Origin: Pseudomonas bijieensis
Lineage (GTDB): Bacteria > Pseudomonadota > Gammaproteobacteria > Pseudomonadales > Pseudomonadaceae
DNA length: 64,000 nt
Direction of reading: 5' to 3'
Assembly: GCF_013347965.1 (NCBI RefSeq)
Contig: NZ_CP048810.1
Coordinates: 1,178,001 to 1,242,000 of the forward strand
The position numbers and the translations under genes were made by a program. The notes under the pieces were generated by a model. That model was not told where the DNA came from. It was given only the letters and a program-made list of their open reading frames with translations, and made no database searches. Below, one piece after another: positions 8,139 through 17,314 of this stretch. Numbering within the stretch: position 1 is the stretch's first letter; every line of letters begins with the position of its first letter.

Positions 8139-9671
8139 CTATTTGAGCCCCAACCGCCGCGCCAGCTTATGCAGATTGCTCGGGTCAACCTCCAACAGCC
8201 GCGCCGCCCCGGCCCAGTTCTGCCCGCAACGCTCCAGGGCCTTGAGAATCGCCTGGCGCTGACAACCATCGACGGCTTCGCTCAAGGGTTGCATTGGTGC
8301 ATCCAGAGCCTCCAGGGCTTGTTCAGGCAGCGCCTGGGCCGAGGCTGCGCTGGCATTGACGTCCAGATCCAGCACCTGCGGTTCCAAGGTCATGATCAAG
8401 CTGCGATTGGCGCCGTGGCTCAGTTGCTTCAACGCGGCGCGACTGATCACGTGTTCCAGCTCCCGCACGTTCCCCGGCCAGGAGTACGCCAGCAGTGCCT
8501 GTTCGGCCGCCGGCGACAGGCGCAAGCCGCGCAAACCCAGTCGCGTGCGGTTCAGTTCGAGAAAGTGCCCGGCCAGCATCAACACATCATGACCGCGCTC
8601 GCGCAGCGGTGGGATCGGCACCGGGTAGACCGAAAGCCGGTGATACAGATCGGCGCGAAACAGCCCGTCGCGAATACTGTCGGGCAAATGCCGGTTGGTG
8701 GCGGCGATGATCCGCACATCGACGTGCAGCGGCTTGTCCGCCCCCAGGCGCTGGATCTCGCCGTTTTGCAGGGTGCGCAGCAACTTGGCCTGCACACTCA
8801 ACGGCAATTCGCCGACCTCATCGAGAAACAACGTACCGCCATTGGCCGCGTCGAAACGCCCGGCGCGGTCGGTAGTCGCCCCGGAGAACGCACCTTTGAC
8901 GTGGCCGAACAACTCGCTTTCAGCCAGGGACTCGGGCAACGCTGCGCAATTGACCTGGACCAACGGCTTGTGGCCGCGCCGGGACAGGCGATGCAGGCGG
9001 CGGGCGAACAACTCCTTGCCCACGCCGGTCTCCCCCAGCAACAGCACCGGCAGTTCGGAGTCGGCCAGCACGTCCAGCTCATTGAGCAACTGCTGCAAGC
9101 CCTCGCTGCGCCCGAGGATCTCGCCCTCTTCGGCCGGCAGGCGCAGGTCCGTCTGGTCGCTGCGCGAGGCTCGCAAGCTACGGTTTTCCTGTTCCAGCCG
9201 AGTGACCCGTACCGCCGCCTCGATCTGCAACGTACAGCGCTTGAGTTCCTCCCGGGCGCGGCTGTCGAAGGTGCCGGCGTGCAACGCATCCAGGGTGATC
9301 GCGCCCCAGAGCCGGCCTTCCACGTACAGGCTCACGCCCATGCAGTCATGCACCGGCAGCGGCTCGCCGACGTGGTTGTCGAGCAAACCGTCATAAGGAT
9401 CCGGCAAGCGACTGTCCGGCTCGAACCAGGTGGGTTCGCGCGACGCCATGATCGCCGCCAGGCGCGGGTGCTGGGCAATCACGAAGCGCCGACCCAACGC
9501 TTCGTGGACCAGCCCCACGGTGGCCACGGGCCTGAGGCTGTCATCGTCCAGGCGCAGCAGCCCCACGGCGCCACTGTTGAAGTATTCGCGCAGGGTCTGC
9601 ACCAGGCGCTGCAATCGCACCGCATTGGGCAGCTCGACGATCAGGTCGGCGGCCAGGCTTTCACGCAGCAT
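8139..9671 (-). CDS. norR: Nitric oxide-responsive sigma54-dependent activator NorR
   Basis: A 510-residue enhancer-binding protein: N-terminal GAF domain (about 1-170, the NO-sensing iron site in NorR), central AAA+ domain (Walker A GETGVGKE; sigma54-contact loop GAFSGA; Walker B GGTLFLDEVGEL; R-finger region) and a C-terminal Fis-type helix-turn-helix (QAILKALERCGQNWAGAARLL). GAFSGA in place of GAFTGA is known in NorR-type proteins. ATG 9671 (MLRESLAADLIVELP) is chosen; the frame extends upstream through the regulatory region without a plausible start. It diverges from ytfE, and three GGT-N7-ACC boxes lie between them, the first directly abutting its start codon, which suggests autoregulation. 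Confidence 0.94.
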   Translation of the reverse strand: MLRESLAADLIVELPNAVRLQRLVQTLREYFNSGAVGLLRLDDDSLRPVATVGLVHEALGRRFVIAQHPRLAAIMASREPTWFEPDSRLPDPYDGLLDNHVGEPLPVHDCMGVSLYVEGRLWGAITLDALHAGTFDSRAREELKRCTLQIEAAVRVTRLEQENRSLRASRSDQTDLRLPAEEGEILGRSEGLQQLLNELDVLADSELPVLLLGETGVGKELFARRLHRLSRRGHKPLVQVNCAALPESLAESELFGHVKGAFSGATTDRAGRFDAANGGTLFLDEVGELPLSVQAKLLRTLQNGEIQRLGADKPLHVDVRIIAATNRHLPDSIRDGLFRADLYHRLSVYPVPIPPLRERGHDVLMLAGHFLELNRTRLGLRGLRLSPAAEQALLAYSWPGNVRELEHVISRAALKQLSHGANRSLIMTLEPQVLDLDVNASAASAQALPEQALEALDAPMQPLSEAVDGCQRQAILKALERCGQNWAGAARLLEVDPSNLHKLARRLGLK

Positions 9672-9728
9672 GGTAGTGATGACCCTCCAGGGTTCGTTTG
9701 ACCCTTCACAATCAGGGTGACAATCACC
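9672..9728 (+). promoter_or_regulatory. Three NorR-binding boxes (GGT-N7-ACC) upstream of ytfE
   Basis: Exact matches at 9672-9684 (GGTAGTGATGACC), 9691-9703 (GGTTCGTTTGACC) and 9716-9728 (GGTGACAATCACC), spaced 19 and 25 bases. The GGT-N7-ACC consensus and a triple arrangement are known for NorR enhancers. Confidence 0.9.
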
Positions 9729-9768
9729 CTGCAAAAAATTTAATGCTTTATTTTCAATCGGTTGAATC

Positions 9769-9783
9769 TGGCATACCGACTGC
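9769..9783 (+). promoter_or_regulatory. Sigma54 (-24/-12) promoter of ytfE
   Basis: TGGCATACCGACTGC matches TGGCAC-N5-TTGC with GG and GC exactly 12 apart. It sits 53 bases after the start of the last NorR box; transcription would begin near 9795, about 37 bases before the ytfE start. Confidence 0.85.
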
Positions 9784-9831
9784 AAAGTCCGCTCATCTGT
9801 CCCTCCCCGGGATTCCACCCAAGGAAACATG

Positions 9832-10506
9832 ATGAGCCTCGATCTGCTGGAACAAAGCCTTGGCCAACTGGCCTGCGACATTCCCGGTGCCACGCGCACT
9901 TTCCATCATTACAACCTCGACTTCTGCTGCGGCGGGCAAAAGTCCTTGCGCGAAGCCGCGCTGGGCAAGGGCCTGAACCCGTTGCTCATCGCCGATGCCT
10001 TGCGCACGCTGCAAGCCGCCGGCGAACTCGGCCATGACTGGCGCGACGAGCCCCAGGCCCTGCTGATCGCCCACATCCTGGAGCGCTACCATGCGCGCCA
10101 TCGCGAACAACTGCCGGAACTGATCCGCCTGGCCCGGCGCGTCGAGCAGGTCCACGGTGCGCGCCCCAACTGCCCGAACGGCCTGGCCGATCACCTGCAG
10201 GACATATATCAGGAGCTCGAAGGCCACATGCTCAAGGAAGAACAGGTCCTGTTCCCGATGCTGCAACAGGGCCTCGGCGAACGAGCCTCGGCGCCGATCC
10301 AGGTCCTGCGCTACGAACATGACCAGCACGGTGAAGCCTTGGAAACCATGCTCGCCCTGACCGACCAGATCACCCCACCCGCCAACGCCTGCAACACCTG
10401 GCGCGCCCTGTATCGCGGGCTGGTGGAGTTTCGTGATGATCTGATGCAGCACATTCACCTGGAAAACAATGTGTTGTTCGTCAATGCGATGAAGCCTGCC
10501 CGCTGA
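9832..10506 (+). CDS. ytfE: Iron-sulfur cluster repair di-iron protein (YtfE/RIC, NorA/DnrN type)
   Basis: A 224-residue hemerythrin-like protein. The N-terminal ScdA-type region contains TFHHYNLDFCCGG; the hemerythrin domain supplies di-iron ligands in ERYHARHREQ, ELEGHMLKEEQVLF, RYEHDQHGE and QHIHLENNVLF. It repairs Fe-S clusters damaged by NO or binds NO. ATG 9832 has AAGGA seven bases upstream; ATG 9829 is the alternative. The sigma54 promoter and triple NorR boxes in front make it the direct NorR target, as with norA of Ralstonia eutropha. Confidence 0.94.
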   Translation: MSLDLLEQSLGQLACDIPGATRTFHHYNLDFCCGGQKSLREAALGKGLNPLLIADALRTLQAAGELGHDWRDEPQALLIAHILERYHARHREQLPELIRLARRVEQVHGARPNCPNGLADHLQDIYQELEGHMLKEEQVLFPMLQQGLGERASAPIQVLRYEHDQHGEALETMLALTDQITPPANACNTWRALYRGLVEFRDDLMQHIHLENNVLFVNAMKPAR

Positions 10507-10528
10507 CTCTCAAGCATTGCATACCCCT

Positions 10529-10616
10529 TGTGGGAGCGAGCCTGCTCGCGATGGCGTCGGATCAGTCGGTACGAGGTGCCTCACACACCGCCATCGCGAG
10601 CAGGCTCGCTCCCACA
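10529..10616. repeat. REPIN, TGTGGGAGC family
   Basis: Arms tgtgggagcgagcctgctcg and its complement with a loop of about 40 bases, between ytfE and the converging membrane-protein gene. Confidence 0.85.
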
Positions 10617-10675
10617 GGGATTGATGTTGCTCACCCTATTTGCAATGACCTCAAAATTTTCTTTCACTCTCCCGC

Positions 10676-11116
10676 TCAAAACTGCCAATAGAACATCGCC
10701 TTGGCCAACACCACGATCAGCAGCATGTGCCCCAGGATACTGCGGCGCAGCCAGCAGGCTCGGCTGGGTGTCAGGCGACCGCTCTTGAGCCAGTACGCCA
10801 GCCACAAATAGTGACCGATGATACTCAGCGCCAGCAGGATCTTCAGGCTCAGCAGCAGGCCGAAGCTGCTGCTCAATGGCTGGCTCAATGCGCCGCGATG
10901 CTGCCAGGCCAGGGCCAGGCCAGCACCGTACAGCACCAGCACAACGCCGTGCAGGACGTGCCGCGAGCGCTTGGCGATGGCCTGGTCGGCGGCGTCTTTG
11001 ACGCCTTGGGCCAGGGGCCGGCGGGCGGCATGCCAGATAAAAACCTCGAAAAACAACGTGCCTATAAAAGCAATAGCCGCCAATAGATGAGTGATTAGCA
11101 AAACCCCATACATCAT
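10676..11116 (-). CDS. Small four-helix membrane protein next to nnrS, function unknown
   Basis: About 146 residues with four predicted membrane segments (LLITHLLAAIAFIGTLFFEV; HVLHGVVLVLYGAGLAL; LLLSLKILLALSIIGHYLW; ILGHMLLIVVLAKAMFYW). Histidines sit in or beside several helices (THLL, HVLHG, IGHYLW), as in CopD-like or cytochrome-b-like heme proteins, so heme binding is possible but unproven. The ATG at 11116 has GAGGGGATCG before it. It lies 13 bases after nnrS on the same strand and is probably co-transcribed, so a role in NO tolerance or denitrification is inferred from context only. Confidence 0.7.
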   Translation of the reverse strand: MMYGVLLITHLLAAIAFIGTLFFEVFIWHAARRPLAQGVKDAADQAIAKRSRHVLHGVVLVLYGAGLALAWQHRGALSQPLSSSFGLLLSLKILLALSIIGHYLWLAYWLKSGRLTPSRACWLRRSILGHMLLIVVLAKAMFYWQF

Positions 11117-11129
11117 CGATCCCCTCGAC

Positions 11130-12320
11130 TCATCCCGGATGCCCATCCACCCGGGCCTTCAACAGCATCGGCCCATAACGCCAGGCGTATAAACCGTACG
11201 CCAACGCCCAGCACACCCCTGCCAGCCACAGCCCGGCCAACGGCAACAGCAGCACCAGCAGCACGCGGCTCAGACAGGCCAGGTTCAACAGGATGAAGGC
11301 CAGTGTCATGCCCACCGGCGGCTCAAGGGGACGCCCGGTATGCCCCAGGCTGACCCGGGCGATCATCGCCAGGATCAACCCGGCCATGGCGCCGATGGTC
11401 AGACTGTGCACCGCCAGGCTCGGGTTCACCGGTACGCCGAAGTGCCACAGCGCCATGCCCAGGCAGGCCACCGCCAGCCAAGCGTAGGCCAGGTGCAACG
11501 ACCACAGCAGCGGCACCCGCCACAAATCCCGATCATGCCAACGCACCAGTCGAATCCCGTGCCCCACCGCCAACGCCGCGAACAACAGGCCGACCCAGGT
11601 ACTGGCCGCCAGCGCCGGGCCGAAGGCATACAACAACGCCACCAGTGCCGAACCGGCCAACAACAGGCGATCGAGCCACGGCCATGGCGCGACGCCCTCG
11701 ACCCGCCCGAGGCCTCGCTGGGTAAAGAACGGAATCACCCGTCCGCCGATCAACCCCATCATCGCCGCCACCAGCCACAGGCCGGTGAGCACGCTCTGGC
11801 GCTGCAAGCCCTCGTTGTGCTGGAGCAGGCCGAACACGGACAGGCCATCTGCGGCGGCCAACAGCAGCAATACCAGCACGATCGGGTAATTGCGCTTCTG
11901 CCGCACACGCCACAACGTCACGCCCATCAACACGGCGACCGCCAGGGCAAAACCCAGCTCCAGCAGCGCCAGCAACGGCCAGGGCGCATCGATCAGCCAG
12001 GCCAGCCGCGCGCCCAGCCACAACAACGCCAGCGTTGCCAAGCGCTTGCCGCTGAGCCCCGGGGTTCCGGTCCAGGTCTGCACCGCCGTCAGCAGGAACC
12101 CAGCGATGATCGCCAGGCCGAAACCGAACAACAGTTCATGCCGGTGCCAGGCCAACCAACCTCCGGCCGGTTGCCAGGCCGACAAGCGCCCGGTAAACGC
12201 CGCGAGCCAAAAGGGAATGGCCAGCAGCGCCAACACACAACCGGCCAAAAAAAACGGCCGAAACGCCAGGCGCCACAGCGGCGCGATGGCCATGGCCTTG
12301 CGACGGTCAAGCACTTGCAT
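11130..12320 (-). CDS. nnrS: NnrS family heme- and copper-containing membrane protein
   Basis: A 396-residue polytopic protein with about twelve membrane helices. It begins with the NnrS signature PLWRLAFRPFFLAGCVLALLA and keeps the later family motifs (WHRHELLFGFG, GLIGGRVIPFFTQRGL, HSLTIGAMAGLILAMIARVSLGHTGR). NnrS protects cells against NO and is commonly in Dnr/NnrR regulons. A near-consensus Dnr/FNR box lies at 12404-12417, about 85 bases upstream. Confidence 0.93.
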   Translation of the reverse strand: MQVLDRRKAMAIAPLWRLAFRPFFLAGCVLALLAIPFWLAAFTGRLSAWQPAGGWLAWHRHELLFGFGLAIIAGFLLTAVQTWTGTPGLSGKRLATLALLWLGARLAWLIDAPWPLLALLELGFALAVAVLMGVTLWRVRQKRNYPIVLVLLLLAAADGLSVFGLLQHNEGLQRQSVLTGLWLVAAMMGLIGGRVIPFFTQRGLGRVEGVAPWPWLDRLLLAGSALVALLYAFGPALAASTWVGLLFAALAVGHGIRLVRWHDRDLWRVPLLWSLHLAYAWLAVACLGMALWHFGVPVNPSLAVHSLTIGAMAGLILAMIARVSLGHTGRPLEPPVGMTLAFILLNLACLSRVLLVLLLPLAGLWLAGVCWALAYGLYAWRYGPMLLKARVDGHPG

Positions 12321-12403
12321 ACACCACTCCTTTGCCTCGCTGAACCGTCAGCGAGGGACGACAAACCAGGGTTCGAATGATCGGCTATCGACACCGGCAG
12401 GCC

Positions 12404-12417
12404 TTGTCTCAGATCAA
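12404..12417 (-). promoter_or_regulatory. Candidate Dnr/FNR box upstream of nnrS
   Basis: On the minus strand it reads TTGAT-CTGA-GACAA: left half perfect, right half with one mismatch (GACAA for ATCAA in the first two positions). The 85-base distance to the nnrS start fits a -41.5 activator site. Confidence 0.5.
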
Positions 12418-12515
12418 GCCAGCTCATCGGCAACCTCCCGCCTCGAACAGGCACTAGCAAGGGGCTTGCCGAACAGGGTCATTGTGGGAGCTCACTTAAG
12501 GCATTCGATAACCCC

Positions 12516-12645
12516 GTGGCGAGGGAGCTTGCTCCCGCTGGGCCGCGAAGCGGCCTACACCCGCCAAATGCGGAGCATCAGACACTCCGCACCCGCCGGT
12601 TTACGACTGCTTCGCAGCCGAGCGGGAGCAAGCTCCCTCGCCACA
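12516..12645. repeat. REP doublet, GTGGCGAGG family
   Basis: Arms gtggcgagggagcttgctcc and its complement with a longer internal loop. It fills most of the 530-base space between nnrS and the dnr transcription unit, together with the NorR boxes that follow. Confidence 0.85.
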
Positions 12646-12704
12646 GGTCCATCACTTTTTTTGTGTACAGCATTGTGCTCCCACAGGGACTGTAGGCGAA
12701 CGGG

Positions 12705-12762
12705 GGTATTTATGACCCTTTCATGGTTGTTTTAACCCTATTGCACCAGGGTCATTTCTACC
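12705..12762 (+). promoter_or_regulatory. Three NorR-binding boxes (GGT-N7-ACC) upstream of the dnr unit
   Basis: Exact matches at 12705-12717 (GGTATTTATGACC), 12725-12737 (GGTTGTTTTAACC) and 12750-12762 (GGTCATTTCTACC), spaced 20 and 25 bases. This is almost the same geometry as the array before ytfE. Confidence 0.9.
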
Positions 12763-12803
12763 CTCTCCAACCCCAACGCCCCGCCAATCAATTTCCTCAG
12801 GTC

Positions 12804-12818
12804 TGGCCCGGCTCTTGC
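12804..12818 (+). promoter_or_regulatory. Sigma54 (-24/-12) promoter of the dnr unit
   Basis: TGGCCCGGCTCTTGC fits TGGCNC-N5-TTGC with correct GG-GC spacing. It starts 54 bases after the start of the third NorR box (53 in the ytfE module). Transcription would begin near 12830. Confidence 0.85.
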
Positions 12819-12854
12819 TCAGGCCTGGCATTACCTTCGTTGCCGGGGCTCTCC

Positions 12855-12944
12855 ATGAAATCTGTCGTTCTGCCGCTTACCTGGTTCTTCGTGCTCTCCT
12901 GCGTCGTGGCGCTTGCCAGCGGCCTGTCCCTGAGCCTGGTCTGA
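12855..12944 (+). CDS. Possible 29-residue single-span membrane peptide, first ORF after the NorR/sigma54 promoter
   Basis: The first ATG after the predicted transcription start opens a 29-codon frame (MKSVVLPLTWFFVLSCVVAL, then ASGLSLSLV) that is one hydrophobic helix with a Lys at the N-terminus. It ends 38 bases before dnr. The ribosome site is weak (CCGGGGC), so translation is uncertain. It could be a small membrane protein of the NO response, or a leader ORF coupled to dnr translation, or chance. No family is recognised. Confidence 0.4.
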   Translation: MKSVVLPLTWFFVLSCVVALASGLSLSLV

Positions 12945-12982
12945 CCCCGGCCCCATCATTTGCCACAACAAGGATCCATGCC

Positions 12983-13666
12983 ATGGTGCTCCACCGTGTC
13001 CATCACCAGATTCTGCGCAGCCATCACCTGTTCGAGCCGTTGAACGAAGAACAGCTCGACGAACTGATGAGTAACAGCCAACTGCTGAACATCGACAAGG
13101 GCGACCCGCTGTTCCGCCAGGGAGAGCCGGCACAGGCGTTTTACTTCGTGATTTCCGGCGCCGTGAAAATCTACCGGCTGACCCCGGACGGCCAGGAAAA
13201 AGTCTTCGAGGTGATCGGTGAGCGCCAGACCTTCGCCGAAGCCATGATGCTGATGGACACACCCAACTACGTCGCGTCCGCCGAAGCCGTGGGCCCGACC
13301 CAGGTGTACCGGCTGTCCAACGCCACCTACATGCGTTTGCTGCAAAGCAACAGCCGACTGACCTTCGCCCTCCTCGGCAAGCTCTGCGTGCGCCTGCACC
13401 AACGGGTCAACGAGATTGAAACCCTGTCGCTGAAGAACGCCACTCACCGCGTGGTTCGCTACCTGCTGACACAACTGGTACGCCTGCAAACCGTGGACAG
13501 CCAGTTCGAACTGCCGATGGCCAAGCAGTTGATCGCCGGACACTTGTCGATCCAGCCGGAAACCTTTTCGCGGATCATCCGTCGCCTGATCGATGAAAAA
13601 ATCATCACTCAGGACGGTCGCCAGATCGCCATTCTCGATCGCCTGCGCCTGGAACAATTCGAATGA
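12983..13666 (+). CDS. dnr: Denitrification regulator Dnr (Crp/Fnr family)
   Basis: A 227-residue Crp/Fnr protein close to P. aeruginosa Dnr over its length (VHHQILRSHHLFEPL; FRQGEPAQAFYFVISG; ATHRVVRYLLTQL; GHLSIQPETFSRIIRRL). Dnr binds heme and NO and activates nir, nor and nos genes at TTGAT-N4-ATCAA boxes. ATG 12983 is in frame, nine bases after AAGGA; another ATG at 12978 is out of frame. Unlike the P. aeruginosa gene, no FNR/ANR box is seen upstream; instead there are three NorR boxes and a sigma54 promoter. The next gene overlaps by four bases. Confidence 0.94.
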   Translation: MVLHRVHHQILRSHHLFEPLNEEQLDELMSNSQLLNIDKGDPLFRQGEPAQAFYFVISGAVKIYRLTPDGQEKVFEVIGERQTFAEAMMLMDTPNYVASAEAVGPTQVYRLSNATYMRLLQSNSRLTFALLGKLCVRLHQRVNEIETLSLKNATHRVVRYLLTQLVRLQTVDSQFELPMAKQLIAGHLSIQPETFSRIIRRLIDEKIITQDGRQIAILDRLRLEQFE

Positions 13667-13863
13667 GCGCACAGCCCACTTGCCTGTATTGCCAACAGGC
13701 CAACCCCGTCGATGAAACCGAGTGTCGCCAGTGTGGCATGCCCCTGCCGGCTGAAGCAGCGCTGGCCGGCGAGCGCCGGCTGCGGCGCTTCACCTGGTTT
13801 TGTGTCGGCTTGACGATCTTCTGCATCGTCATGTTCTTCTGGCTGCCCCGCGACATCGTCTGA
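13663..13863 (+). CDS. Small zinc-ribbon membrane protein downstream of dnr
   Basis: 66 residues: an N-terminal zinc ribbon with two CxxC knuckles (CLYC and CRQC, 14 residues apart) and one C-terminal membrane helix (FTWFCVGLTIFCIVMFFWL). It overlaps dnr as ATGA and ends five bases from the converging norD stop. A similar gene occupies the same place between norD and dnr in P. aeruginosa (PA0526). Function is unknown; conservation of position suggests a link with NO reduction or its regulation. Confidence 0.85.
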   Translation: MSAQPTCLYCQQANPVDETECRQCGMPLPAEAALAGERRLRRFTWFCVGLTIFCIVMFFWLPRDIV

Positions 13864-13867
13864 ACCC

Positions 13868-15706
13868 TCAATCCTGAGTCAACTGCCGGTACAACTGCGG
13901 TAAACGCAGCGGCAGTTGCTCGGGCTGGTGAATCAGGGTGTAGCCGTTGGCCCCGAACATGTAGGGTAGGTAATCCCCCGCTTCGCGATCGATGGTGATG
14001 CAGAACGGCGTCAGCCCTTGGCGCCGCGCCTCGAGCACCGCCTGGCGGGTGTCTTCCACGCCGTAGCGGCCTTCGTAAAGATCCAGGTCATTGGGCTTGC
14101 CGTCACTGAGCAGCAGCAACAGTTTGCGCCGGCGCTTGCAGAGCGCCAGTTGTTGCGTGGCCTGGCGAATCGCCGCGCCCATGCGTGTGTAGTAACCCGG
14201 TTTCAGCCCCTGGATCCGTCCCCGGGTGTGATCGTCGTAACGCTGGTTGAAAGCCTTGAGTTCATGCAGGCGCACCTGCTGGCGACGCAGGGAAGAGAAC
14301 CCGTACAAGGCAAAATCGTCCCCCAGCACCGACAGGGTTTCGCCGAACAGCAACAGGCTGTCGCGAATCACATCGATCACCCGGTGCTCGTCATTGAGGT
14401 GGGCATCGGTGGACATCGACAGATCGGCCAGCAGCAGACAGGCCAGGTCACGGCGAGTCTGGCGCTGGTCCATGAACAACCCGTGCTCGCTGCACTGCCC
14501 GTGCTGGCGCTCGACATGAAAGTCCAGCCAGGCTTGCAGGTCCAGTTCCGAGCCTTGGGTTTGCTGGCGCAACCACTGGCGATCGTTGCGCAAGTGTTCG
14601 AACTGGCGACGCAGGTGCTGGGCCGAGCTTCGCAGGCGTGCGGGTAACGGCTGGGGCTGGCAATCGCGAGGGGTGAAGGTTTGCAGGCTGACGAAATCGT
14701 CCTGCAGTCGTTGCTTGCGGTAATCCCATTCCGGCAAGAGGATGCCTGCGCCCAACGGGATATCATCCACATCGGCCGGGGGCAGGTCCAGGTGCAGTTT
14801 CAAGCCACCGCCCTTGCGCAAGCGGGTGCGCGACAAGGTCAATTGGTCCAGGTCCTCGGCGACGCGAGCGGCGGCCGGGTCTTCGCTGTCATCCGCCCAG
14901 CGATCCAGGTCCACATGTTCGGTCCAACTGAACAGGTTCTCCAGGCGCACGATCAGCAGCCCACCGTCACGGCTGGTGTCGTCGATTCGCTCGGCGCGCT
15001 TGCGACCGCCCTGCTGTTCGCCGGGTGGTGTCGCCAGGTATTGCTCGGACTCCTCAAGGTCGGCGGCCTGGGGATTGCCCAGGTGTTGGGGTGGGTACAG
15101 CCACAGCGGCAACGGCCAGGCCGCCCGCTCGCTGCGTGGAAAATGTTCGACACTGCCCGGTTCGCGCAGGGCTTGGCACAACGCATGCTCCAGGGCGGCT
15201 TCGGCCGGGTTGAGCGTGGCCGGATCGGGGCGCAGGGACAGGTGTGCGTCCACCAAGCGCCGGTAGCGAGGCCGCAGTGCCGGGTAGCGCTGCAACACCG
15301 CCAGGGTCCAGCGCTGATTGTCCCGCCCCCAGTGCGTCATCGGTCCCGCCTGTGCGGCCAGCAAGGCCAGCCAGCGATACAATTCCTCGTTGAGCCCGAC
15401 ATCGGGGAACGCCGCCAGGCTCGCCGGCAGGCGCAGGTTATCGTTATCGCACCAGGCCAGGGGGACTTGCTTGCAGGTCCCGGCGATCTGCTGCAACAGG
15501 TTGCGACGCAGCAGCAGGTCGCGATCGCTGACGGCCTCCACCCCCAAGTGAGACGCACCGCCGGTGGCCCGCAACAACACCTGGAGTGCGCGTTGCCGGG
15601 GGATCAGCTCCACCCGCGCTTCGGGAAAATCCACACTGGCGCGGCGAGTGATGAAACGGTGCCAGACACTGCCGACCCACTCTTCCAGCTCTAGGGTGAA
15701 TGCCAT
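13868..15706 (-). CDS. norD: Nitric oxide reductase activation protein NorD
   Basis: 612 residues ending in a von Willebrand factor A domain with a MIDAS-type motif (LLADLSMSTDAH) and a second part LLLLSDGKPND. ATG 15706 (MAFTLELEEWVGSVW) is preceded by AGGAGAG; the longer open frame runs through a REP element and is rejected. With the MoxR-type ATPase NirQ, NorD is needed to make active NO reductase, perhaps by inserting the non-heme iron. It follows norB after a 178-base gap that holds a REP element. Confidence 0.93.
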   Translation of the reverse strand: MAFTLELEEWVGSVWHRFITRRASVDFPEARVELIPRQRALQVLLRATGGASHLGVEAVSDRDLLLRRNLLQQIAGTCKQVPLAWCDNDNLRLPASLAAFPDVGLNEELYRWLALLAAQAGPMTHWGRDNQRWTLAVLQRYPALRPRYRRLVDAHLSLRPDPATLNPAEAALEHALCQALREPGSVEHFPRSERAAWPLPLWLYPPQHLGNPQAADLEESEQYLATPPGEQQGGRKRAERIDDTSRDGGLLIVRLENLFSWTEHVDLDRWADDSEDPAAARVAEDLDQLTLSRTRLRKGGGLKLHLDLPPADVDDIPLGAGILLPEWDYRKQRLQDDFVSLQTFTPRDCQPQPLPARLRSSAQHLRRQFEHLRNDRQWLRQQTQGSELDLQAWLDFHVERQHGQCSEHGLFMDQRQTRRDLACLLLADLSMSTDAHLNDEHRVIDVIRDSLLLFGETLSVLGDDFALYGFSSLRRQQVRLHELKAFNQRYDDHTRGRIQGLKPGYYTRMGAAIRQATQQLALCKRRRKLLLLLSDGKPNDLDLYEGRYGVEDTRQAVLEARRQGLTPFCITIDREAGDYLPYMFGANGYTLIHQPEQLPLRLPQLYRQLTQD

Positions 15707-15757
15707 GGTTACTCTCCTATCGACCCGCTGCAGTGAAGGGACTGGCTCGCACTGCTT

Positions 15758-15850
15758 TTGTGGCGAGGGAGCTTGCTCCCGCTGGGCTGCGCAGCAGACC
15801 CATTTTGTGAGCGCTTCGCGCTCAAGCGGGAGCAAGCTCCCTCGCCACAA
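15758..15850. repeat. REP doublet, GTGGCGAGG family, inside the nor operon
   Basis: Arms ttgtggcgagggagcttgct and its complement between norB and norD. A hairpin here could lower norD expression relative to norCB or protect the norCB message. Confidence 0.85.
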
Positions 15851-15883
15851 AGGCGCTCTCGCCACGGATTCAGTGGTGGCCTC

Positions 15884-17314
<1,431 letters not shown>

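Noticed and set aside
8169..9701. 510-codon plus-strand frame opposite norR
   Set aside because: Exact antisense shadow of norR with low-complexity Gln/Arg/Ala composition and no domain.
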